Below are positions 56,895 to 64,000 of a stretch of DNA of 64,000 nt, in pieces. Origin of the DNA: Brachybacterium timonense. Lineage in GTDB: Bacteria; Actinomycetota; Actinomycetes; Actinomycetales; Dermabacteraceae. Below the pieces are notes generated by a model, which saw only the letters and a list, made by a program, of their open reading frames with translations, was not told where the DNA came from and did not search any database. The stretch covers positions 1,656,261-1,720,260 of the forward strand of contig NZ_LT984895.1 of the NCBI RefSeq assembly GCF_900258505.1. Reading direction: 5' to 3'. Position numbers and translations under genes: made by a program. Position 1 is the stretch's first letter; every line of letters starts with the position of its first letter.

Positions 56895-59800
56895 GCCGGC
56901 ACGGCGAGCTCGTGGACATCGTCGGCCACCAGATTGACTGCCCCGGTACGGTTCTCCACGATGCCGCGCAGCACCACCGCCCGGGTACGGCGCAGCATCA
57001 CGCGGTGACGGGACCAGAAGCCCTGCGAGCACACCACGTTGAGGATCCCGGTTTCATCCTCCAGGCTGAGGAACGTGATGCCGCTGGCGGTGCCGGGCCG
57101 CTGCCTGTGCGTGATGATCCCGCCGACGCGCACCCGACTGCCGTCGGCCACGGACCGAGTACCCGCGATTGTGATCACCTGATCGGCCCGCAGCTGCCCA
57201 CGTACCAGTGCCATGGGATGCCCGCCCAGCGTGACGCCCGTGGCCCAGGAGTCCGCAGCGGCGAGCTCCGCACCACTCATGCCCGGCAGCATCGGGGCGC
57301 GGGCGCCGACGGCAAGCCCCGGCAGTCGATCCGGTGACTCCTGCGCAGCGGCGCCCGCCGCCCACAGTGCCTCGCGGCGTGACCCGGCGAGCTCATCGAG
57401 CGCCCCGGCGGTGGCGAGTGCTTCGAGCTGGGCGACGGGAAGCCGCACTCGGCGCGCCAGATCCGGCACCGAGGTGAACGGTCCGCCACGCTCCCGTTCG
57501 GCAACGATCTGCTCGGCGGTCTCCGTACTGATGGAGCGCACCTGGTCCAGGCCGAGCCGCAGCACCGGGCCACGTGCCGCAGCCTCACCCTGCACCTGCC
57601 GCCGCTGCGCACCGGCGGCGACCTCCTCATCATCGGGCACACGGTAGGCACGATGCTCGGTGTCGGTCTCCAGGCCGCTGCGAGCCCCGGAGCGCTGCAC
57701 GTCAGGGCCACGTGTGTGTACGCCGTGCCGTCGGGCATCAGCCACCAGAGACTGCGGCGAGTAGAAGCCCATCGGCTGGGAGCGCAGCAGTGCCGCGGTG
57801 AACGCGGCCGGATAGTGGCATTTGAGGTAGGAGCTGGCGTAGACGAGGTAGGCGAAGGAGTAGGCGTGCGACTCCGGGAAGCCGTAGTTGGCGAAGGCCA
57901 GCAGCTTGCGGTGGATCGCCTGCGCGTCTTCCCCCGTGATGCCGTGGCGGGCCATACCGGTGAACAGGGCCTCGCTCAGTTCCATCATCCGCTGCGTGGA
58001 GCGTTTGGATCCCATCGCACGGCGCAGCTGATCAGCCTGCGCGGGGGTGAAGTCAGCGACGTCCACCGCCATCTGCATCAGCTGCTCCTGGAACAGTGGG
58101 GTCCCCAGAGTGCGGCCCAGTGACTTCTTCAGCCGCGGATGGATGTAGGTGACGTCCTCCTCACCGGAGCGGCGCCGCAGATACGGGTGGACGCTGCCGC
58201 CCTGGATCGGCCCTGGCCGGATCAGCGCGACCTCGACCACCAGGTCGTAGAACCGTCGAGGCTGCAGCCGTGGCAGCGTGGAGATCTGCGCTCGCGACTC
58301 CACCTGGAACACGCCAATACTGTCCCCCGCGCACAGCATGTCGTAGACGGCCGGGTCTTCCTGCGGCAGGGTGCGCAGCTCGAAGGTCTGGCCGTGATGT
58401 TCAGCGACCAGCCGTAGGCAGTGGTCCAGGGCGGTGAGCATCCCCAGGCCCAGCAGGTCGAACTTCACAAGCCCGGCATCGGCGCAGTCGTCCTTGTCCC
58501 ACTGCAGCACGGAACGGCCTTCCATCCGCGCCCACTGCACAGGGCACACCTCGATCACGGGCCGATCGCACAGCACCATGCCACCGGAGTGGATGCCCAG
58601 GTGTCGGGGTGCATCGCGCAGCCACAGCGCGATCTGCTCCACGTCCGCCGGCAGGTCGGCCATGCGCAGGGAGGTGAAGGAACGTTCGATGCGGCGGCTG
58701 AAGGCATCTTGTGCCCCGGCGTCATAGCCGAGCGCGCGGGCGGCGTCACGTACCGCGAGCCGCGCCCTGTAGGTGATGACGTTGGCGACCTGTGCGGCGT
58801 TCTCCCGCCCGTACCGTTCATACACGTACTGGATGACCTCTTCACGCCGGTCCGAGGCGATGTCGATGTCGATGTCCGGTGGGCCGTCCCGCTCGGGGGC
58901 GAGGAAGCGTTCGAACAGCAGCTGGTGGCCGACGGGCTCCACGGCGGTGATTCCCAGGGCGTAGCACACCGCAGAATTCGCAGCAGACCCGCGCCCCTGG
59001 CAGAGGATGCCCTTGCGGGCGCAGAACGCCACGATGTCGTGGACGATGAGAAAGTAGCCGGGGAAGTGCAGATCGGTGATGACACGCAGTTCATGGTCGA
59101 TCTGCGCCCAGGCGCCGGGCACGCGCTCTGACTCGCGTGGCCCGTAGCGCAGCTGCGCCTCCTGCTCCACGAGCGCGCGCAGCCAGCTCGCTTCGTCATG
59201 CCCTTGGGGCACCGGGAAGGGCGGCAGATCGGGGGCCAGCAGGCGCAGGTCCAGGGCGCATTCCTGGCCGATACGAGCGGCCTGCGCCACTGCTCGTGGG
59301 TATCGCGGCAGGACGCGCAGCATCTCCTCACCGCTGCGCAGGTGCGCGGTGCGGGTAGAGAGATAGGGGTCCGCCTGTGAGAGCGGTACGCCGGCGCGCA
59401 GCGCGGAGCGCACATCGGCCAGACGGCGCTCCTCGGGACGGGCGTAGTGGGCGCCGGTAGTGGCCAGCACCGGCAGGGTCAGCTCGTCCAAGCCGCGCTC
59501 CTCACGCACCAGGCGGGCTCCCTGGACCAGAGCATCATGCAGCTCATCACCGAGAGGGCCGTCCCCCACAAGAAGCTCGACCGCCACATTGCCGGTGCCG
59601 TACAGATCCAGCAGTCGCTCGATCTGCTGGGCGGCGGCGTGGGCGGCGCCCTCGAGGTCGCCACGCGCCAGCTGTGCGGCTGCGGCGCGGGTGACGGCGC
59701 CTTTCCGGCAGCCGGTGAGGATCTGCCAGTGCCCCTGCCGGGCAGTGCGCGACAGCTCATCGAGCCGGTAGCGCGGTGCGCCTTTCGTGCGACTGTCGAG

Positions 59801-60304
59801 GTGGGCGCGGGCGATGTGGGCCGACAGTTGCCGATATCCGGTCTCATCCCGCACGAGCACCAGCAGGTGCTCCCCCACCGGATCAGGCACGCCGGTGCGT
59901 GCAGCGGTAGTCACCGGGGTAGTGCTTGCCTGCTCGTGACCGGGTTCAAGCCCAAGGGTGAGTTCGGCACCGAGCACAGTGGCGACACCCTGGTCACGGG
60001 CAGCACGGGCGAAGCGGACAGCCCCGGGCAGCCCGTCGTGGTCTACCAGAGCGAGGGCCTGCAGGCCCAGTTCGGCGGCGCGCGCGACCATGTCCTCGGG
60101 ACTGGAGACGCCGTCGAGAAAGCTGAAGTGGGAGTGCGCGTGCAGATCAGCGAAGGGCACATCCCGCACCGACGGGGGTGATGGTGCCGCGGGGCGGGTC
60201 CCATCGAGTACGGTGATCGGTGGGGGGACGGCCCGGGCTGGGCGGTCCGAGAGGATCGCCTCGAGGTCCTTCCACGCCGGTGGCCCCAGGAACCAGCGGC
60301 TCAT
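56867..60304 (-). CDS. dnaE2: Error-prone DNA polymerase III alpha subunit DnaE2
   Basis: The 1145-aa protein has a PHP domain (DLHAHSHFSFLDGVSSPEDMV), the polymerase active site GPPDIDIDIASDRREEVIQYV, a helix-hairpin-helix region and a C-terminal OB fold. DnaE2 is the catalytic part of the mutasome that copies past lesions and causes SOS mutagenesis. It starts at ATG 60304 with AGAAGG upstream, 12 bases after imuB. The length is normal and no frameshift is seen. Confidence 0.96.
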   Translation of the reverse strand: MSRWFLGPPAWKDLEAILSDRPARAVPPPITVLDGTRPAAPSPPSVRDVPFADLHAHSHFSFLDGVSSPEDMVARAAELGLQALALVDHDGLPGAVRFARAARDQGVATVLGAELTLGLEPGHEQASTTPVTTAARTGVPDPVGEHLLVLVRDETGYRQLSAHIARAHLDSRTKGAPRYRLDELSRTARQGHWQILTGCRKGAVTRAAAAQLARGDLEGAAHAAAQQIERLLDLYGTGNVAVELLVGDGPLGDELHDALVQGARLVREERGLDELTLPVLATTGAHYARPEERRLADVRSALRAGVPLSQADPYLSTRTAHLRSGEEMLRVLPRYPRAVAQAARIGQECALDLRLLAPDLPPFPVPQGHDEASWLRALVEQEAQLRYGPRESERVPGAWAQIDHELRVITDLHFPGYFLIVHDIVAFCARKGILCQGRGSAANSAVCYALGITAVEPVGHQLLFERFLAPERDGPPDIDIDIASDRREEVIQYVYERYGRENAAQVANVITYRARLAVRDAARALGYDAGAQDAFSRRIERSFTSLRMADLPADVEQIALWLRDAPRHLGIHSGGMVLCDRPVIEVCPVQWARMEGRSVLQWDKDDCADAGLVKFDLLGLGMLTALDHCLRLVAEHHGQTFELRTLPQEDPAVYDMLCAGDSIGVFQVESRAQISTLPRLQPRRFYDLVVEVALIRPGPIQGGSVHPYLRRRSGEEDVTYIHPRLKKSLGRTLGTPLFQEQLMQMAVDVADFTPAQADQLRRAMGSKRSTQRMMELSEALFTGMARHGITGEDAQAIHRKLLAFANYGFPESHAYSFAYLVYASSYLKCHYPAAFTAALLRSQPMGFYSPQSLVADARRHGVHTRGPDVQRSGARSGLETDTEHRAYRVPDDEEVAAGAQRRQVQGEAAARGPVLRLGLDQVRSISTETAEQIVAERERGGPFTSVPDLARRVRLPVAQLEALATAGALDELAGSRREALWAAGAAAQESPDRLPGLAVGARAPMLPGMSGAELAAADSWATGVTLGGHPMALVRGQLRADQVITIAGTRSVADGSRVRVGGIITHRQRPGTASGITFLSLEDETGILNVVCSQGFWSRHRVMLRRTRAVVLRGIVENRTGAVNLVADDVHELAVPAAGRSRDFQ

Positions 60305-60316
60305 ACCGCGGCCTTC

Positions 60317-62068
60317 TCAGTCATACAGTCCCTCCAGCTCCCAGCTCCCCTGCCGACACAGGACGACCAGGGCGAGGTCACCCTGCTCGACACGGACCAC
60401 CAGTTGCAGGCGGGCGGCGCGCTCTCCCTGTGCTGTCCACCAGCGTTCGTCCAGCAGCACCAGGGAGCCATGGGCGATCACCGGCAGTCGTCTCCCGGGG
60501 CGAAGACCCAGCCGCTGCAACGTCGGGGTGGGCTGATCGGTGGTTTCCAGCTGCGCCGGCGGCGCGCTCAGCAGCCCGCGCACGGTCGCGGTGATCGGCT
60601 CTCCTCCCTGGTCCATGAGCCGCAGGGGCGGGCGTTCACGGAACACAGTGGCCGGGGCTGGCTGCGGCATCGCCCCGGGCCAGGGTCCGCTGCGCTGTGG
60701 CGAACGCTCCGTACGCCAGGGCAGCAGGGCGATGTCATCGCGCAGCATGCGACCGCCGGCAGGCACCGGCATGAGCACGGCCTGCTCTCCCGCAAGCCCC
60801 TGGGCGCGGGCGAAGGCGCGATGAGCACGCTGTGTCTCCTCTCCGGCATCCCCCCAGAGCGCCGGAGCGTGTTCGCCGGCGGGGACCAGCTGCTCGGGCA
60901 GCAAGGCGAGCTGCACGATGGGGCCGGTGGCGGGGCCTCCTAGGGCGGCGCGGGTGATCCAGCCGTCGCACTGCCAGCGGATGCGGTCGACCACGTCCTG
61001 AACGCTGAGAGCCCCGTCGTGCCGCCAGGTGCGCTCCATCGTCGTGCCATCGTCCAGGCGGCCCAGGATCGTCAGCCGGGTGCAGGCCAGGCCGTGCGCC
61101 ACCAGCTGGGTGTGCAGCTGCTCAGCAAGCGGGCGTGCGACGAAGGCCGCCTGATCGGTGCGGGTGAGCGGGCTCTCCAGCGTCTGCACGACCTGGATCG
61201 GCTGCGGTGGCCGGCAGATGCGCGGTGGTGCCGCTTCGAGCCCACGCGCCAGCAGGTGCAGGTGTGCGATCTGCGGGCCGAAGCGGTCCATCACGGATGC
61301 CGTGGGCAGGGCGGCGAAATCTCCTAGCGTCGCGATCCCCAGGCGCTGAAGCAGATCCACTGCATCGGCCAGGGTGGAGCGTGCGGCCTGCTGCGAGGCG
61401 CCACGGGACCAGCTGTCGCTCACCGGAGCATGCGCGAGTGCGGCGATGGGATGCGGGGCGATGTAGTCGGCGGAGCGGCCGGGGCGAATAACGCGTCCAG
61501 CAGCGGCCGCCAGCACCGCGGCGAAGGGGCCGTCGGCGATCCCCACGCTGCAGTCCCAGCCGGTGTGTTCGGCGACCGCGTCGATGATCCGCTCGGCGAG
61601 CACCTGTTCCCCGCCCTGGTGACGGGCCGGGCCTGCAGCGGGCATGAGCAACATGCCCGGGCGCAGCATGTCGACCCCGGCAGCGACGGTGTCAACAGCG
61701 GCCGCGACGAGTTCGAACAGCGTGCGCTCGGCCTCCGGATCACTCTCCACCAGCACTGCCTGCGGGCAGATCGCCCGTGCGGCACGCTGCCGCATCCCCG
61801 GCAGCACACCGGCTGTGCGCGCCGCAGTGGTGCAGTCGACCACGCGATGGCGATGCACAAGCACCGCACAGTCTGCGGCACCTGAACTGTCACCGCCGCC
61901 AGCACTGTCTGTGCCGGCAACGCGCGTCTCCCCGGCGACACCTCCCCCGGCCTCATCGGCGCCTGCCCTCGCCTCGCTTTCCTGACGGCGCTCGCGGGCA
62001 TCCAGGGCGGCCAGCAGCGGCCAGTGCGCCACCGTCACCACGGCGGTGCGGGTTGCTCCGGCGGCCAC
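60317..62068 (-). CDS. imuB: Y-family polymerase-like mutasome protein ImuB
   Basis: The 583-aa protein starts at GTG 62068, two bases after the imuA' stop. It has the Y-family fold (RTAGVLPGMRQRAARAICPQ, AAVDTVAAGVDMLRPGMLLM, VDLLQRLGIATLGDFAALP) but lacks the usual catalytic acidic residues, as ImuB proteins do. A Gly/Ala-rich insertion of about 40 residues (from residue 28) splits the first palm strands. ImuB links DnaE2 to the beta clamp. Confidence 0.94.
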   Translation of the reverse strand: MAAGATRTAVVTVAHWPLLAALDARERRQESEARAGADEAGGGVAGETRVAGTDSAGGGDSSGAADCAVLVHRHRVVDCTTAARTAGVLPGMRQRAARAICPQAVLVESDPEAERTLFELVAAAVDTVAAGVDMLRPGMLLMPAAGPARHQGGEQVLAERIIDAVAEHTGWDCSVGIADGPFAAVLAAAAGRVIRPGRSADYIAPHPIAALAHAPVSDSWSRGASQQAARSTLADAVDLLQRLGIATLGDFAALPTASVMDRFGPQIAHLHLLARGLEAAPPRICRPPQPIQVVQTLESPLTRTDQAAFVARPLAEQLHTQLVAHGLACTRLTILGRLDDGTTMERTWRHDGALSVQDVVDRIRWQCDGWITRAALGGPATGPIVQLALLPEQLVPAGEHAPALWGDAGEETQRAHRAFARAQGLAGEQAVLMPVPAGGRMLRDDIALLPWRTERSPQRSGPWPGAMPQPAPATVFRERPPLRLMDQGGEPITATVRGLLSAPPAQLETTDQPTPTLQRLGLRPGRRLPVIAHGSLVLLDERWWTAQGERAARLQLVVRVEQGDLALVVLCRQGSWELEGLYD

Positions 62069-62070
62069 GG

Positions 62071-62946
62071 TCAGCTCGCCCTCCGGCTGCGCAGCGGGAT
62101 CGGTGCCGACATCACATCCGAACGCATCACCGGGGCCGTCTGCGGCTCCTGCGGAAGAGGCACCGCGGCGAGCACGCCACGCACCTGCGGCAGCAGTACG
62201 TCCGCCGTGCGCCGATCAACAATCCCGCGCCCCTGGGCGCTCACCTGGACGCGGCGCTGACGCAGACGGCCGCTGCCGCTGCCGAGTCCCGTCCAGGTGC
62301 TGCTCTCGCACACCAGCCGCAGATCGGCGCGACCGGGCGGCGCTGCTGCGAGCACGATCGCATCCCGAATGCGGGCGCGATCAGTGAGCGTGCGCCACAG
62401 GCCGGCCGTCAGCTCGAGGTCTGGTCCCAGCACGAGCACGGCGACACCGTCCACAAGCGCGGAGAGCACCTGGTCGCGGTGCTCCCTGAACGCAGGCGCC
62501 ACCACCGTCCGTGTGGGATCCAGGCCTGCGTCGAGCGCGCAGCGCAGCCCCACATCGCCCATCCCAGCGATCGCACACCAGGCGTTCTCCCCGGCTGCTG
62601 CGGCCGCGAGCGCCAGCAGCAGGGAGCTACCAGCCGCACCATCGACCGCCACCGAGCTGCCCATCCGCAGCGCTCCGGAAGACACCAGCGGTGCGAGCGC
62701 TTGCGGCAACGGACGTGACCTGCCCGGGTCCACGGCACCCGTGCGTGTGGGGGCATCGGAGTATTCCGGGGTACCCGACGTAGTGGGCACCAGGCTGAGG
62801 TTCCCGCTGTGATCGCCCGCAGGCCGCAGGGCCGTGCGGTTGATGCGGCCACCGTGGCGGAAGGCACGCGCTTCGGCAGCACCAAGCACCGCCCGGGCCC
62901 GGGCGAGCCGATCCTGCCGAGTCGGTGCCTGCTGCGCGGTCATCAT
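62071..62946 (-). CDS. imuA': RecA-like mutasome accessory protein ImuA'
   Basis: The ATG at 62946 behind GGAGGGG gives 291 aa. The sequence is weakly RecA/SulA-like (ALRMGSSVAVDGAAGSSLLL, CAIAGMGDVGLRCALDAGLDP), with no intact Walker A. It is first in the imuA'-imuB-dnaE2 operon, which identifies it. In mycobacteria ImuA' binds ImuB and is essential for mutasome function. The LexA box at 62998-63013 lies upstream. Confidence 0.9.
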   Translation of the reverse strand: MMTAQQAPTRQDRLARARAVLGAAEARAFRHGGRINRTALRPAGDHSGNLSLVPTTSGTPEYSDAPTRTGAVDPGRSRPLPQALAPLVSSGALRMGSSVAVDGAAGSSLLLALAAAAAGENAWCAIAGMGDVGLRCALDAGLDPTRTVVAPAFREHRDQVLSALVDGVAVLVLGPDLELTAGLWRTLTDRARIRDAIVLAAAPPGRADLRLVCESSTWTGLGSGSGRLRQRRVQVSAQGRGIVDRRTADVLLPQVRGVLAAVPLPQEPQTAPVMRSDVMSAPIPLRSRRAS

Positions 62947-62997
62947 GGCTTCCCCTCCGTTCCGACCCACGGCATCGGGCACAAACACCCGACAGAC

Positions 62998-63013
62998 TCG
63001 AACGAACGTTCGA
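62998..63013. promoter_or_regulatory. LexA SOS box upstream of imuA'
   Basis: TCGAACGAACGTTCGA is a perfect match to the actinobacterial SOS box TCGAAC-N4-GTTCGA. It lies directly after the -10 element of the imuA' promoter, where LexA would block transcription until DNA damage. Confidence 0.95.
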
Positions 63014-63044
63014 ACTATACGCGTGCAAGCGGGAATGCCGTCAA
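63014..63044 (-). promoter_or_regulatory. imuA'-imuB-dnaE2 promoter
   Basis: On the reverse strand TTGACG (63039-63044) and TATAGT (63014-63019) are separated by 19 bases. The -10 abuts the SOS box. The leader to the ATG at 62946 is about 60 bases. Confidence 0.7.
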
Positions 63045-63077
63045 GAGGTCAGATGATCTGATCGAACATGTGTGCCC

Positions 63078-63101
63078 ATTGTCGGAAGGGGGTCCGACAA
63101 T
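63078..63101. terminator. Hairpin after the trmH fragment
   Basis: ATTGTCGGA (63078-63086) pairs with TCCGACAAT (63093-63101) across six bases, just beyond the reverse-strand trmH stop at 63108. It would isolate the mutasome promoter from upstream transcription. Confidence 0.6.
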
Positions 63102-63107
63102 CGATCA

Positions 63108-63596
63108 TCAGCGCACGGCGTAGAAGGCGACCGCGCTGGAGGCGGCCACATTCAGGGAATCCACTCCACCCTGCATGGGGATGGTGACGCGTCGGTCCAG
63201 GCGGGCATCAGCCTGCGGCGTAAGGCCATGCCCCTCGGTCCCGAAGAGGAGAGCCAGGTGCGGTGGATCCTCCGCAACCAGTTCATCGAGGGTGAGCGCA
63301 CCAGCGCCGAGCGTCATACCCGCCACCGTGAAGCCGAGATTCTGGAGGGTGTCGATACTGTCCGGCCAGGTCGATAGCCGGGTCCAAGGCACCTGGAACA
63401 CGGTCCCCATCGACACGCGGATCGCCCGACGGTACAGCGGGTCGGCGCACCACGGTGTCACCAGCACCGCATCGGCGCCGAGCGCGGCCGCCGATCGGAA
63501 GATGGCCCCACGTTGGAGGCGGTCACAGAGTGTTCTGGAGCGTTTCGGACCCGTGAGATCGGTTCCTTCCGGTCGACGCACCGACGAGCTGAGCAT
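63108..63596 (-). pseudogene. TrmH/SpoU-family RNA methyltransferase, 5'-truncated
   Basis: From about 63510 downwards the reverse strand encodes an intact SpoU C-terminal domain: GAIFRSAAALGADAVLVTP, RRAIRVSMGTVFQVPW, ALLFGTEGHGLTP (motif 2) and IPMQGGVDSLNVAASSAVAF (motif 3, knot). Upstream of GAIF the usual N-TN-VGA context fails: NVG is read one frame over, as if one G were lost from the run at 63505-63510, and further upstream no TrmH substrate-binding domain is recognisable. The first 100 or so residues are missing, so the gene is probably broken by deletion or insertion next to the recombinase. Confidence 0.75.
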
Positions 63597-63739
63597 TGCA
63601 TCTCCGCAGGTCAGAAGGTAAATGCGGCCGCTCTGTCGTCATCGTCGGCCAGCTAGGAGTGTTCAATAAATCCTATGCACCTCACTCCCCCACGCACTGC
63701 CATGCTGCGACTGCGCAGCAGCGACCTGAGCTTGGCCTG

Positions 63740-64000
63740 ATGGCGCTCATAGGACTCGTCCGGGTCGGGGCAGGCCCTCAGGACGCGAGATTGCAACGGC
63801 AAGCACTCGAGCCGATCTGCTCGAGTCTCTTCGAGGAGACAGCATCGCGTCGACGCCTGATCAAGAACCGCCCCGGGCTCCTCGCTGCTGTGGCGGAGGT
63901 CGGCGACGGGGATGCACTCACCGTGACCCGCGCACGGAGCCTGAGCACGAGCATGGTCGACGGACTCGAGACACTGCTGGACCTCGTTGACCGAGGAGTA
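63740..64000 (+). CDS. Serine recombinase/resolvase family, degenerate, cut by window end
   Basis: The frame from ATG 63740 runs 87 codons to the window end. It aligns to the resolvase N-terminal domain: IGLVRVGAGPQDARLQRQAL for I-G-Y-A-R-V-S-T-x-x-Q, then SSLFEETASRRRLIKNRPGL and GDALTVTRARSLSTSM. The catalytic serine after R-V is glycine here, and the usual R-L-x-R active-site run is altered. It may be inactive, or act as a DNA-binding protein. No ribosome site is clear. It lies beside the truncated trmH gene. Confidence 0.7.
   Translation, partial: MALIGLVRVGAGPQDARLQRQALEPICSSLFEETASRRRLIKNRPGLLAAVAEVGDGDALTVTRARSLSTSMVDGLETLLDLVDRGV

Overview
The window looks like a chromosomal segment from a high-GC Gram-positive actinobacterium, most likely order Micrococcales. 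Support comes from the order rapZ-yvcK-whiA-gap-pgk-tpiA-secG, a tkt-tal-zwf-opcA/pgl cluster, the DUF881-sbp-DUF881-garA-ftsR cluster, a mycothiol-type TIGR03085 protein, an imuA'-imuB-dnaE2 mutasome with a textbook actinobacterial SOS box, and many GTG starts. A fused cmk-der and a fused opcA-pgl would fit the Dermabacter/Brachybacterium branch, but that placement is inference only.

Layout. 1-6476 (+): the 3' part of rapZ, then yvcK, whiA, lower glycolysis (gap, pgk, tpiA) and secG. 6589-13271 (-): pentose phosphate genes tkt, tal, zwf and an opcA-pgl fusion. 13635-23367 (+): heme O synthase, then xerD, a Soj-type parA, rluB, tyrA and cmk-der (scpA/scpB are not in their usual place), followed by two small membrane proteins, a Nudix hydrolase and an unknown protein. 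23540-26771 (+): a sugar ABC importer without its own ATPase. 26873-28615 (-): a TPR protein. 28754-34109 (+): a DtxR-box-controlled catecholate-type siderophore import operon ending in an enterochelin-esterase-like gene. 34237-36166: an intact IS3 element lying directly against a deleted IS481-family element, beside tRNA-Pro(GGG). 36386-45442: a methyltransferase, the DUF881/GarA/FtsR cluster, a second orphan ParA, an RNA-methyltransferase-like gene, and TIGR03085 and PAC2 family genes. 45744-50047: DUF1846, a CPBP protease, a queuosine-precursor transporter and a GH25 lysozyme. 50173-56849: a TetR regulator divergent from an MmpL/RND transporter and a very large repeat-rich YhgE/Pip membrane protein. 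56867-62946 (-): the SOS mutasome. 63108-64000: a 5'-truncated trmH-like gene and the start of a degenerate serine recombinase, possibly the edge of another mobile region.

Two themes run through the window. First, seven start codons in separate transcription units are each preceded by a -10-like hexamer exactly six bases upstream. This predicts leaderless mRNAs and fixes several start codons. Second, many gene ends carry long, GC-rich perfect hairpins without T-tracts. The most unusual candidates for follow-up are the MmpL protein with a C-terminal ABC-ATPase-like domain lacking Walker A, its partner YhgE/Pip protein with six spaced GT-x-x-x-P-G-[LM] motifs inside heptad-like repeats, and the leaderless upstream ORF coupled to parA.
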